DNA of 64,000 bases from Saururus chinensis (lineage: Eukaryota; Streptophyta; Magnoliopsida; Piperales; Saururaceae): contig CP141142.1 of assembly GCA_035235625.1 (NCBI GenBank), forward strand, positions 10,818,995 through 10,882,994. Direction: 5' to 3'. Under the pieces are notes generated by a model. It was not told the DNA's origin. It made no database searches and saw only the letters and a program-made list of their open reading frames with translations. The position numbers were made by a program, and so were the translations under genes. Positions 19,501 through 31,341 of the stretch are shown here, piece after piece. The first letter of the stretch is position 1; every line of letters begins with the position of its first letter.

Positions 19501-20160
19501 AATAAATGTGAAACATTACAGCCAAAATTAGTGGGTGGGGAACAACAATTAAAGCGTCAGAAGGCAGCAAATTGTGAAAAGATCCCAACTTTACAAAGGA
19601 GAGTAAAAAAGACACCGCCCAGTTCAGCTGAAAGACACAAGACGAGAAGCAACCAAACAAAAACAGAGGGGAGAGAGAAGACGAGAAACATCCGCAGTCC
19701 GCAGAAGCAGCATTAATTACCAGAGCAACGGGGGGGGGGGAGGGGATCTACCACAGCCCGGTCAATCAATCAGCCGGCCTTGCTCCTGCAATCACCAAAA
19801 GAATCAGAGAGGGGGACGGAGAGAGGATCAGAGAGAAGCGTGAGAAGGCGGATGACAGAGAGATCACCTTGAGGGCGGCTGGCGAGTCTCCAGAGCAGTC
19901 GAGTGCAGGAACGGGAGGAGCAAACCCGACGCTCCGAAATATGGGAGGGACGGTCGGGGGATGAATCCCACTTTTCCGGGGTAAGCAAGAAATGGAGCCG
20001 GCACTGGATTCCGGCCTGGTATGGGGGACTCTGGTCGGCCACGATGGAGTGTCACAGGAGGCAGTACGCTTTTGTCTATGCGTAGATGGATGGATTCGTA
20101 GAGTGTACTGTATGACAAACAATACATTCTGTAGCTGGACGTGTTGATGCACATAAGCCG
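19500..20160 (-). other. GC-rich segment, possible distal 5' exon or promoter
   Basis: It is much richer in G and C than its surroundings and has purine-rich GAGAGA tracts. On the minus strand a donor-like CTCAAG/GTGATC junction lies at 19867-19868. Part of it (19991-20125) resembles the DNA just upstream of CIPK8. It could be a distal non-coding first exon of CIPK8 or a duplicated promoter. The three overlapping minus-strand frames here (up to 128 codons) look unlike any protein I know. Confidence 0.35.
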
Positions 20161-20984
20161 AGCTGCGTAGTAACGAGACTTTTTTTTTTTTTTTTTTGGA
20201 TAGAGAAATTTCTTACCCCAAGTAATATCTGGCCTACCCTATTTTACTCAGGTCAGCATCTTAAAATTCAACATTTTCTTTGTCATGCATCTCTTGAGAC
20301 CCACCCTTCTAACAGACACCTTAAATGTCACATTTTCTTTCATCTCTTGAGACCTATCCTTCTAATAGAGTACCCACCCAAATCCAATAAACTTTACTAC
20401 CCCATTAGAATACAACCCTCGCAAACTCTCTACCTTAACCGGAACCCTGCCTGCAGCCACTATGATGATTACAGCATTCATAAGGGTGGTTGTGACGGCC
20501 ATCATTTTTTATATTAATTTAATCACCAAATCCTCGTTTAACATGTGTATACTTTATGAATGTGACCGAATGTGATAGCCATCGGTGCCAAACACTCACA
20601 AATCGATTCTTTCACATGATAAATCATTATTATAAAAATTAACAAAGTTACTATAGAGCCATTACTACGTATATTTATTACACATGCCAAGGACCAATCT
20701 ACGTAGAGCTGATAGTTTACACAGAGTTTATTAAAATACTAGACACATCGTGCCATTATACATCGATTATATAAATAATTACACAAAATAAAATCATTCA
20801 AAAATCTCTTCCACTACCACCTCTGTCCTTGCTGAATACCTGCAGGATCTATGGGTATGTGAGTATATTTATTCTCAATAGGTCGAGTTAAAATCTAAAG
20901 TAATGCTAAGCAACAAAACCTTCAAAAATAAACCTTATATGCTTTTCACATAATCTTTTATCTACAGTAAATCACATGAAATGT

Positions 20985-21200
20985 CAATTCATTTAGAAAC
21001 AAATCAAATCCACAAGCTCAATTCCAAATCACATGAAATCCGCAAGCTCGCTTTCAAATCAAATCTACACATTCAAATCCCCAATCAACATCAAATCCAC
21101 CCACTTAATTCCAAATCAAATCACATCAGCAATCTCAAATCTGAGCCACATATTTTATATCCAAGTCACAACACATCCACAATCTCAAATCTGAGTCACT
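20985..21200. repeat. Short AAATCAAATCCACA-type repeats
   Basis: The words AAATCAAATC, CACAAGCTC and ATTCCAAATCA recur in this part of the minus-strand LTR. The 102-codon plus frame here is a by-product of the repeat. Confidence 0.5.
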
Positions 21201-21289
21201 TAGACAATGAGTTTTTTCATGATACTCTACCCTGTGTATGTCACTTGCCGATTATTTTTCTCAGCAGACATCCAAATCAGTGTAAGTAA

Positions 21290-21445
21290 CTAAGACACTA
21301 AGTGGTACATACAAAATAAAATCACTTCAACGTACAAAACCAAAACACTAAGTGGCACGTACAAAATCAATTCACTTCAGTGTACATAACCAAAACACTA
21401 AGTGGCACATACGAAAACAAATTACATAAGTAAACGTAACTAAAA
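21290..21445. repeat. Three tandem copies of a unit of about 53-57 bp
   Basis: CACTAAGTGGYACRTACAAAA followed by a link ending CAAAA recurs three times, with a decayed fourth. It lies inside the minus-strand LTR. Confidence 0.65.
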
Positions 21446-21818
21446 CACTGCATATCACATGTCAAATCAGTTCACCACATAATCTATTTATCCAAAATAA
21501 GCCTCATAAACATTGCACGCCAAATCATTTATAAAATCTACAAGAAGCATGCATTTAGAGTTTAAAACCCCCTCACTCACTTTTCATGCAAGAACGAAGA
21601 TGATACACTAGATACACGAACTTGGATGTCACATTTTAGAGCCTTAGAGGTCTTGAACCAGAAAAATAGCTCTACCACGATATTTTTTTATTTAGTTAAG
21701 AACTTCTCTTGAACAGCTTGAATCGGACTCAACACGACTTAGAACATAGGAAAAGAAGTTTGAAGAACATACGAGAGAGAAAAACTGGAAAATGGGCAAA
21801 ATCAAAGGCCCACGCGCC

Positions 21819-21826
21819 TTTTTATA
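21819..21826 (-). promoter_or_regulatory. TATA box of the minus-strand LTR
   Basis: TATAAAAA on the minus strand, about 15 bp from the hairpin arm that ends at 21842. Confidence 0.5.
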
Positions 21827-21841
21827 GGCTTGGGAGGTGGT

Positions 21842-21922
21842 TGTGATGCCATGCGTCATGCGCAGCACGTGACACGTGTTAAGGATGTGTGTCACGTGTT
21901 GCGCATGACGCATGGCATCACA
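21842..21922. other. 34-bp-arm hairpin containing CACGTG boxes
   Basis: Arms 21842-21875 and 21889-21922 are inverted copies matching at 33 of 34 positions, and the exception can form a G-U pair in RNA. The loop is 13 nt. CACGTG cores lie at 21866, 21873 and 21893. CACGTG is the G-box core bound by plant bZIP and bHLH factors. It lies just upstream of the LTR TATA box. Confidence 0.85.
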
Positions 21923-23429
21923 GGCTGCGTGGTGTGCTATGACGAGCGCCGCTTGGGCCTGGTGCCTACGCACCATGCACATTGTTGGGAGTCTAATGCG
22001 CAGCATGGGCCCACGCATGCCGTGCAGTATCCAGCAAAGGCATTAATGACAGCCTGATGCAATAAATAGTTTTTTATTTATTTATTTTCAAAATATTCAA
22101 ACACGCATAACTTTCTCTCCCAAACTCCGATTTAAGCATTCTTGGTGCCGTTAGGCTCATATTGACGAGTCCTACAAAACTAGACCTTAGAAGGGGGGTT
22201 TTCTATACTTTTCAATAGGTCTTGCCCATGTGGCATATTTATCGAGGTTGTAACTTTTGGCCCCAATGTCCAATTTGAGCAATTCAAGGCCTGTTACACT
22301 CGTCTTTTAGCGCTCTAACACATCATTAAAAAACTCATTGAATACAAATATTTAATTTAACACAACTCAATAAAAACTCGGATATAAGTATTATTAGAAT
22401 CATAAAATCACATCCAAAAATCATGGTTGTTACAATGGCCATTGTCCATTATACAAGTTTGTAACTGATTCCTCATTTCCACCCTCCTCTCTTCTTTCTT
22501 TTTTTAAGGTTTTTTCACTTTTGGGTACCCTCTTGTCAGAGTTCTCACTGGCGATCTTATCGTGCATTGATCTTCTTCTTAATTAATCTCCTTTCAATGA
22601 AGAGTTAGTGGGCAACCATTTTCCATTTAATATGGATGCATTTGACACACTATCAATTGAAAAGTTAGAAGAACATGGTTTTTTATTAATGAACCAATAC
22701 CCTCTCAAGATAGTGAGACAAAGGTAAATTCCTATCACCTAACTACCATCATGTAAGAAAAATAAGTTTTTTACATTCACTTATTTTTGCATTTACTTGT
22801 TTAATTGTTAGTAAGATGTATACTATATATTGCATACCATATGTTTGACAAAATACATATGTTTGATAATGGCTTCTAAGAATAATATGTTCAATTTTTT
22901 CATTAGTTTGAACTGTGGCACATTCAATGTTATCAAATGATCATTTTCAGGATATTTTGCTCAATATTCCTCCATTAAAGGTACTTTATTGTTACAATAT
23001 ATTTTTTATATGTAATATATTTGAATAAACATGTGTATCATAGAATAATCTCCAAGAATTGTAGTTTGATTGGAATAGATTGAAGAGAATGTAGTCACTT
23101 CATCCTCATCGTATGGCCTTTCCGAAATTCCTTGCATAGGTCAAAGGTATAAGTTCAAATATTTTCACATTGCATATTATGTATTTAAAAAATGCATTTG
23201 TTTCATATAGTTTATAATAATGACATTTCAATTTCTTTAATAGATTGAAAAAAATGAAGTTTCTTTATTATTATCAAATCTCCTTTCCGATGACATTTCA
23301 TTTGCCCTTCAAACCTTAATGATATAACCTTATTTCAAAAGATATGGTCTTGTGGTATCTAGTTAAAATTGTAAATGTAGATTTTAACTTCAATTTTTTC
23401 TCAAAAGTAGGTATTTGGTACTTGTGATG

Positions 23430-25000
23430 AATTATTGGATTGGACGAGGAATGTATGCTTCAAGTATGGAATGGTTATTGTAATACTAAGATATGATGGA
23501 CCAAATTCTTGGCAACACCTCGTCTTCTCCTTGGTTGTGAGAGAGCTCTTAAATATATTCTAAGGAAACAATCTACAATGAAATCTTCGATGAGAAAATG
23601 TGAGTGTCCATTCTAGTTAAAAGGAGCTCAAGTTACTATAAATGATATTGTTAGGTGGAAATTGGAGGTTTTATGTAGTTGGCATAAGTATAAAAAAATT
23701 TGAATATTGTGAGGGTCATTCAGTGGTGGGAAGATTGAAGCCAAATGAAAAAGTGGTTGTCGAGGAAATGTCTATTGTGGGGTTAAAACCAAGTGCTATT
23801 TTGAGAAGCCTAAAGGAAAAGGACCCAAATATTTGTTCCACATTATGAAATATTTATAGTGCAAGGAAGAGGATGAGATTAAATTCTTGTGGAGGTCGAA
23901 CTCAAATGCAAGAGTTAATGAAATGCCTTGAAGAAGTTGAATATGTTATTTCTTATGGGAGGGGTGAAAAAACACAAATGGTATCTAATTTATTTTTTGC
24001 ACATCCACAATTTATGCATTTGGCAAATCTCTTCTCAAAGGTTTTTGTGAATGATTGCACATACAAGACAAATAAATTCTATTTGCCCATGTTTTGTATT
24101 GTTGAATTGCCTCAACAACCCTAAATTTTTGTACTTGCTTCTCTTTTTTGTCATATAAGAAGCAGAGTAGCTTCACATGGGCACTAGAGAAATCAAGTCT
24201 TTGATAAACCCAAATGAATTACCACTAGTTTTTGTTTCAGATAGAGACCAAGCATTAATTAAAGCAAATAAGAAAGTGTTCCTGCAATCAAAGAATATGA
24301 TTTGTGTGTGGCATATTGCTAAATGAATTTTCACAAATTGTTGAAAAGAATTTGGGGATGGTGAAGTTGCATGGGATATGAATAGTTGGAAGACTTTAGT
24401 TTTCTCAGAAAATGTCGATTAATTTGAAGCAATTATTGAAGAAATTCAAGGACTACAAGGCCTACACTAAAGTGTTGAAGTATTTGGATCAAACATGGAT
24501 TATTTCATATAAAGAGTGTTTTATATCAGCATGGTTAGACAAATATATGCACTTTGGGAACAAGGCATCAAACAACGTTGAGTGTGCTCATGCTCAAATC
24601 AAGAACGAGCTTAGGTTGATGGATGTATCCTTACTTGAGTCTTGGCGGGTGATACATAATGTTGTGTTATCACTAATTGATAAAATAAAGGCTACTTCGA
24701 AGATAGTAGAATGAGAGTTAGACACATGTTTAACATTCCATTTTATAAGGAATTGACTGGAAACGTGTCAAGGCAGCAATGGAGCTGATTGAGATTAAAA
24801 AAATGAAAAGCAACGGGAGGTGCATCATTGAAGTTTCCTATGATCATAAGTTAAGGATTACCCATGGCTTGCCATGCGCTCATCAATTATCACAATGGAT
24901 ACTTGAAGGTCAAAGTGCTCCCTTATATGAAGTTAGCATACATTCGAGGAAACTATCTTTTGAAGGATCATTTGATCGAACTACATAGATAGACTTTGTG
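23430..25000 (+). pseudogene. Mutator-like (MULE/FAR1-type) transposase, broken
   Basis: Fragments over several frames reconstruct the order of this family. A FAR1-like N-terminal block (GCERALKYI, MRKCECPF) lies near 23532-23620. GHSVVGRLKPNEKVVVEEMS follows near 23717. The DDE core begins VNDCTYKTNKFYLPMF near 24047, continues FVSDRDQAL near 24231, and has its Glu region in NNVECAHAQIKNEL near 24572. A SWIM-type zinc motif (CIIEVSYDHKL, GLPCAH) lies near 24823-24880. Stops and frame changes occur throughout. The family moves DNA by cut and paste, and domesticated members act as light-signalling factors. This copy is dead. I could not identify its terminal inverted repeats. Confidence 0.88.
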
Positions 25001-25735
25001 TCAAATTTGGAGAAGTTACTTCAAAAGTTAATGAATTCTAATGAGTTGATGAGAATACAAATGAATGAGCAAGTAGTCGAGATGATTGATCCTAAATCTA
25101 CTTCTTTGTGTGACCCACCGTTGTTATCAAGGAATGGGAGAAGGTGGATGGAAAAAAGTGAGAAGTGATCTAATTGATGAGTTGTTGCTACATCGTCTTG
25201 CATATGAAAAGTTACTTGGAAGTAAAGAATCATGTTGACTATACCAAAGAGTTATACGACAGGTTGGAGAAAGGTGCTACGAAGTGTGAATCACATGGTT
25301 ATGTTAACTTAACATAAAAGTTAGCTAACTGTCATTTTGTGTTTTCCATTTGTAGTTGAATGTTTTTGAAGTCAAGGCATGTGCATCATTGACCATTTTT
25401 TGTCACAAATACTAATACATCTACAAACTTGATACTTTACTTATTTGTTGAAGACAATATTGTACATGGGACAATTGAGAGGATCAATATGAATGAATAT
25501 GACGCATCTTGTTATTCTTCTTTAATGTTTTTAATTTCTTTAAAAAAAATATGATTGTGTATTTGCCATAATATGTATCAAATAAATTAGGATGACTAAA
25601 AGCTACAATTTCACTGTCGTTGGTTAATAGTTGTCATAAATTACCCAAGTTGCCAATAGATATCTATTGTGTCTATTAATAATACATCGACAGATATCTA
25701 CCATCAATGTAAAAAATAACTATGATATCAACTTT
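25001..25735. other. Decayed DNA downstream of the MULE transposase
   Basis: There may be C-terminal transposase remnants up to about 25240. Beyond that I see no supportable gene. Confidence 0.35.
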
Positions 25736-26345
25736 GTTTATCCACCAACATAATTTAAATTTTGAAACGGGTGATATCCATTGTAAGTGTCAAATTGACT
25801 TGTTACCATCCCCTATGAGAAATAGGAGACCATGATGGTGGACATCCACCAACGGTTTAAAACCAACTTTGATATCAACTTTGAGTATGACATTGGTTAT
25901 CAACAGAAACAAATAAAATTTTAAAATGGATTATATTCACCATAAGTGTAAAATTGACTTGTAATCATCCCCTATGAAAAATAATAGACCATGACCACGA
26001 TGGACGTCCACCGACAGTTTAAAACTGACTGTAATATCAACTTTGAGTATGACAGTAGTTATTGACCGACACACATAAAATTTAAAAATGGGTGATATCC
26101 ACTGTAAGTGTAAACTTGACTTGTAACCGTCCCCTGTGAGAAATAGTAGACCATGACAGTGGACATCCACCAATGGTTTAAAACCAACTGTGATATCAAC
26201 TTTGAGTATAACGGTGGTTATTAGCCAACACACATCAAATTTTAAAATGAGTGATATCCAACATAAGTAAAGATTGACTTGTAATCATCCACTATGAGAA
26301 ATATTAGACCATGACTATGGACGTCCACCGATGGTTTAAAAACAA
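25736..26345 (+). repeat. Tandem array, unit about 160 bp, about four copies
   Basis: The marker GTGATATCCAYTGTAAGTG and variants recur with the shared TAAG at 25784, 25943, 26105 and 26264, giving periods of 159, 162 and 159 bp. Each unit also carries a CATCCCCTATGAGAAATA-like block and a CATCCACCAA-like block. It lies between the MULE transposase and the mobile-domain relic. Confidence 0.85.
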
Positions 26346-26606
26346 TCGACAACTACAAATGCACATGAGGAAATTACATCCACAATGAAGGTTACCTAGT
26401 CTTTCCATTGACCATCCATGATGAAAGTAACATTCACAAGACATTCTCACATTTGATGAAAGACAACACTAACGAAAGAACCATAACATCCATGGACATA
26501 AATTGAGTGTTTATTGCTCAAAAGAAGGACATAATTGTAAAATTTCACTACTAAAAAAAAGGAACTGATGTGGTTACATACCAGTGTACAAAAAAGGAAC
26601 TACATA

Positions 26607-26936
26607 TTAGTGGTTAAACTTTCCCTTCCCTACTGTTGAAAATGGAACTACTCCAAAAATAGTACTACTCAAAACACAATTACATATCACATTTATTGGC
26701 TCTTTTTTTTTCCCTTCATTGTTGTTTGTCACTTCACAATTACTTTTTGAATTTCCGCTCACATTCACTTCCACTTTTGCATTCCATATTGCATTCACAG
26801 TCTTTCCCAATCCATCGAACTCATTAGTTGCAATAACATAGCCGCCAAGAAGTGTAGCCAATACAGCTCGTTGATTCTCTCTAAGGGATTGCACCCCTAC
26901 GTTCTCATCATCAAAAGCTAATGACTTCTTCAACAA
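26607..26936 (-). other. Open frame of 109 codons, unrecognised
   Basis: This frame lies just beyond the mobile-domain relic on the same strand, and it could be another exon of that decayed gene. It contains RAVLATLLGGYVIATNEFDG but no domain I recognise. I infer membership only from strand and proximity. Confidence 0.3.
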
Positions 26937-27184
26937 AGCAACAACATCATTTATGTGAACATGCTAAACAAGATAAACAAAGATGTTAAAGATTATACCT
27001 AATGGCTAATCTATGAATTTGGAAGTGTTCATATGACCATGCATATAAGAGTAGACAACATATGTTAGTATATAATATGCAATTTATAGATATAATGTAA
27101 GCAATGTTAAGATACTAAAAAACTAGCAAAGTCAAATATCCAGTAATTTGATGCACTTTTGATTTTGATGCAATTCCCAACTGG

Positions 27185-27660
27185 TGGTGTTAATATGCTA
27201 GTGTGGCTGCTCCCCAAGCATACTTCAAGACGACATCAAGCTCCACAAGCAAATTTAGATATTTTTCCAATACCATGCTTCCAGACTTATCACAAAAAAT
27301 GGTACAACCTAACAAGTATGCTCTAGCAACGCATTCCAAATTCGTGGCAGATGCATCGTCGGGTAATTCACTAAACTTAGTGTGTAGCCAACCAAAATTA
27401 TGATATTTTCCTTTGCATTCAGCTTGCTCGGCTTTATTTTCATTTAAATTTACTCCTAATGTACTGCTACACAATTAACCAATCCCTCACCTTTAAACTC
27501 AGGAGTTGTCACTACTCTTCGCACCATAGGGATGTTAATCAACTAATGAACATCATCTAAAGTGATCATCAACTCTCCAAAAGGCAAATGAAACGTGTTC
27601 ATTTTAGGATGCCATCTCTCAACTAAGGCAGAAATCCATACTTTATTACAAGTATTGTAG
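27185..27660 (-). pseudogene. Plant mobile domain (MAIN/MAIL-like) gene relic
   Basis: Reading the minus strand from 27660, the sequence gives LVERWHPKMNTFHLPFGELM, then TLDDVH, a stop, and LINIPMVRR. After further stops come ARAYLLGCTIFCDKSGSM and LDVVLKYAWGAATLAY. These are the hallmark blocks of the plant mobile domain, including the HLPFGE and YLLGCTIF..DKS..YAWGAA motifs. At least three in-frame stops show it is dead. The domain is known both in host proteins that silence repeats and inside transposons. Here it lies opposite to the MULE transposase about 2 kb away, so a shared element is plausible but not shown. Confidence 0.85.
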
Positions 27661-29463
27661 GATACCTTTGCTAGGGAAAGTAATCCAGTTTTCCTTACCA
27701 AAGGTTCAATCTATTGGCCATTTATATTCCAGTCTTTTAGCTTATGAGTATGTTGAAGGCATTGCAAGCTATTATGTCCCTGAAAAGAATAAAGATATTT
27801 ATGTAGAATGTTGCATAATGATTGAAAATATATTGTCAAAGACATTAGTTAACAAAAAAATACCTTATTTGTCCATATCTCATGGGCAATATGTGTTTTA
27901 AAGCTTTTTAACACACTTGAGTCAATTGGTCCTCCTGGAAATTGGTCGGCTTCTTACCCACCTTCTTGTCCATTTATTTCTCCTATTTTGTCAAGTTCTT
28001 CATCAATGTCTCCTTCCATTGGCCTTCATAAATTTGTCTTTACAACTTCACTGGCGACACTTTTTGATCTCCTACATGAAGCCGTTTGTCGTTTTCTCTT
28101 CATCTTGGGAATGAGTACATATTATAAAACATATCTATAATTAGCATTATATCCATAATCCCATAGTTAACAAAAAGTTTGATAAGAGAATTAAGTTCTG
28201 GAAATTGTGTGATTAATCAAGGTTAGTGTTAATAAAAGTAGCTAGTGACAAATAATTTGCCCATTTAATATCAAGATTAAACCTGTCATAGTAATGTTCC
28301 TCATAAAACTCAGCATTGTCTTAATGTTTTTACTTAAAGGAAAGAAAGTTGTCAAACTATGCCCACCCATTTATAAGCAACACTCAAAAAGTTAAAAAAT
28401 AATTTTTGCATATAAAAAATGTATGATGTATGGACATGACTGTTGTTAGTGGCATTTCAAACATATATCAGGTCATCTGAATTACTGTATCATTTTAAAG
28501 CTATTCAACCGAACTACTAGTTAGGCATCAAGCTTTGTACTTCATGTAAATAGGATTAGCTATTGAACATAACTTTTATGCTACACATTCCTGTTAATTA
28601 GGATGACATTCACTTTTAACTAATACTCTCAGAAAATTTACTCCATCTCATAGTAATTAGTGTATGAAGTAAAAAGGATTAGTAGATGGATGAACTGACA
28701 CCTTATTAACAACATTAGATGCAAACCAAGAGGTCTAAACGTCTAATGGCCAAATGTATATCAATCCCATAAATTGAACATTTTGAAAAACTAGAAACCA
28801 GAAGACCAGAAATGATAGGTGAGAGAAAAAATAAATTGAAAATTACGGGAATAATTTAAATCATTTAATTTCTTTTAATGTATAAAATTCACAGTGCATA
28901 TTTTCCCTACAAAAGCACAGGACTTTTGGGATTATAAGTAAAAATCAAGTCACATATAGTAGAGAGGAGGTGCAAGATTTGGATTGCCAACTCCAAATTA
29001 AAAGTCCAAACTTTTTCACGAAGAAGGGCAGCCATACAATGATTTTCGCCATTAACAAAGTGGAGGGTACTTGTCTAGGAATGGTTGATAGATGCTTATC
29101 AAGGCATAGAGGAGGCCTCAATTTGTGTCTTCGTCAATGATCAACTTCACCTCCAACAACTTAGGGCACTCTACGTTGGTATGTAGCAATGTAAGGTTTG
29201 ATTGGAGAAGCTTCAGGGAAGAAGGAAGTGACTAACTAGAGGGCTCGGTGGCGGAGGTTTGCTCTTGGGGTTCAATGGTGGAGGTGGGTACTAGGGGCGG
29301 AGGAGATGGAGAGGCATCTCTAAGGTGGGCACTCCTCTTTCCGTCGAGCAGGCAATGGCTAATTTTCCCCCTTTTTCAATGTGTGAATTGTGTTTATTTG
29401 TCAGTTTAGGGTAATGGGTTAGTCTAATTATAAATTTCTTTGGGTTTAATTTCATTTAAGAGT
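27661..29463. other. Unassigned region
   Basis: I see no supportable gene. A GC-richer patch at 29200-29350 is unlike the surrounding AT-rich DNA and could be a gene-fragment relic or a TIR region. Confidence 0.3.
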
Positions 29464-29737
29464 ATTAGTGTCAGACTTTATTTACCCAAAATTTTACATA
29501 TTTAAAGGCATTTTCTTTTTTTTCTTTGGTCAAAGGAGTGGGCCCCACTGTGGGACCCACATCCATGTGGGATGGCATGCTACCCATTTTGACCCCCAAA
29601 CCTTCTATTGATTTTTCTAAGTAGATTTAGGTGTAATTAAATTCATTTTTGAGTCAATAGTGCACTTGAATGGTCACTTAGGTTATTTTTACCTATTTCT
29701 TAGCCCAATAATGCAATTCCCAGCCCATAAGTCTTAC

Positions 29738-29745
29738 TATAAAAA
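29738..29745 (+). promoter_or_regulatory. TATA box of the outer solo LTR
   Basis: TATAAAAA preceded by AC, with GGAAAACCCTAGCC just downstream, the same arrangement as in the inner LTR. Confidence 0.5.
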
Positions 29746-30386
29746 GGAAAACCCTAGCCATTTTCCAAATGGAGAAGGGCTAAGAATAGGAGGGAAGCTA
29801 ACTCTACCCCCATTTTCCAAAGAAGAAACCCTTATTAAGATGAGGTTTGATTTTTGTCTTAATCATCTCTATCTTGACGTTTATTTTGATTCCTAGTTTT
29901 CTTCCATCGAAATCATATTTTTAATTTTGATTTAGAACCCTAAGAAGGTTATTTTGGTTTTAAACTGAAGGAGGCTTTGAATCTATCATTTCCTAGGTCG
30001 ATTTGAGTCTATTATTTGGTTTTAATTAGGTTTAACTAAAATTCCTAATTTTTAGGTAGGATTTCTTGAGGTTGAAGCTTGTTCAAGGGATTCACAAGCA
30101 TGTCAGAGGTAAGAGATTTTTACCTTGAGTGATTTTCTTCATTATAATGTCATAATTATAGGTTTATCTGAGCTTTTGCTCCATCTTGATGTGTAATGGT
30201 GACCTATTAAAAGCATACAATTTATAGTTATGTTGGTATGATTAAGCATGAAATGATTAGATCCATCTTATTCTAGACTTAGATTTTGATTATATAATAC
30301 ATTATAAAATTTTAGAATTTATATGGAATTCTAGAATGTTTTTAGTTTGAATTTTGAGAGCTTGAAGACGAACCAGAAAAGTGACT

Positions 30387-30482
30387 GATTGAACGGGCTA
30401 ACAAACCGTTCAAATGGCCACGCATTCTAAAAGGCATCTAGGCCATTCGAGTGTTCGAATGGGCTACAAGGTCGTTCGAACA
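30387..30482 (+). promoter_or_regulatory. Four-unit GTTCRAA palindrome array in the outer LTR
   Basis: The units are a TTGAACGG unit at 30389, CCGTTCAAATGG at 30406, TGTTCGAATGG at 30452 and CGTTCGAAC at 30473. Register-to-register distances are about 21, 45 and 21 bp. The layout copies the GATCGATCGG arrays at 3935 and 32012, but the unit sequence differs. Confidence 0.55.
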
Positions 30483-31333
30483 ACCAATTGGTAGTTTTGT
30501 GAAAAATGGCTATTTTGTTGATTTTTGGTCATTGTATGTTCACTTCTCATGATTCTAATTCCTTATGACTCTATGACGCATTATGGATACTCATCATTGT
30601 CACCTTAATTGCATATGGGCCTTCCTTGGATTGTGATTTAGCTTAAGCATGAAGATACTTGTCTAGGTTTAGCATATATTCTACTTGTTTTACATCTGCA
30701 TTTCAATTATTTTTCTTCTTTACTCCATGATTCTAGTAGATTATGATAATGATGAATTATGATTACTTTCACATGTCAATTAATTATAGGTCAACCATGT
30801 TCCACATGTTTTAATTCAAAAATGAACATGACCATGAATATATATTTTTGTGCTTATATAATTTTATTTGTCATAAATGAACCATATTTCATGCATATAT
30901 GGATTCATTAGTGTAAGGACCCTCATCTTTGAACCGGTTTTGGTTTTTTTTAATTATGGGTTATCGTGAGATTTACGCGTTTTCTGATCTTATTCGGTGA
31001 TTTCATAAATAAATAGTGTTTGTGATAGTTTTAACTAAAATTAACTTCAATATTAGTGGTTTTAAGTGATTTTAAACCAAATGTGAATTTTTTAGATTTT
31101 TTGGAATTTTTACTATTTTCCCAAAAATTAGGGTTTTGGCGGGACCCCTGTGGGCCCCACCGTTAAAAATTTTATTTTTTTGTCAAATGAACCTAGACAT
31201 ATACTTAAGGTCCCACAAAAATTTTCAGAATTTTATTAGGCTTAAATTGTGCTTAAATTTGTAAAATACCCACTTTTAGCCTATTTTTCATATTTACACC
31301 CCAAAACTTACCTATGCCTACCCCAACCCTTAC

Positions 31334-31341
31334 TATAAAAG
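31334..31341 (+). promoter_or_regulatory. TATA box of the inner solo LTR
   Basis: TATAAAAG followed by GGCAAACCTGAGCC. It is similar in position and context to the box at 29738. Confidence 0.5.

Larger units (their letters stand above)
20491..22434 (-). repeat. Probable solo LTR, minus orientation
   Basis: On the minus strand it starts TGTAACAACC and ends GGCCGTCACA, the TG...CA form of the other long LTRs here. A TATA box (TATAAAAA, minus) lies at 21819-21826. A strong hairpin lies about 15 bp upstream of it. Tandem repeats sit in the U5-like part. Flanking 5-mers (GTGGT and ATGGC) do not match well, so the exact ends are tentative. No gag or pol is present. Confidence 0.55.

Noticed and set aside
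19766-20154. Three overlapping minus-strand frames near 20 kb
   Set aside because: Arg/Ser/Pro-rich with no domain. They are explained by GC-rich possible 5' UTR or promoter DNA.
21692-22057. Opposed frames of 108 and 75 codons
   Set aside because: Both read through the palindromic hairpin and mirror each other. They are products of the inverted repeat.
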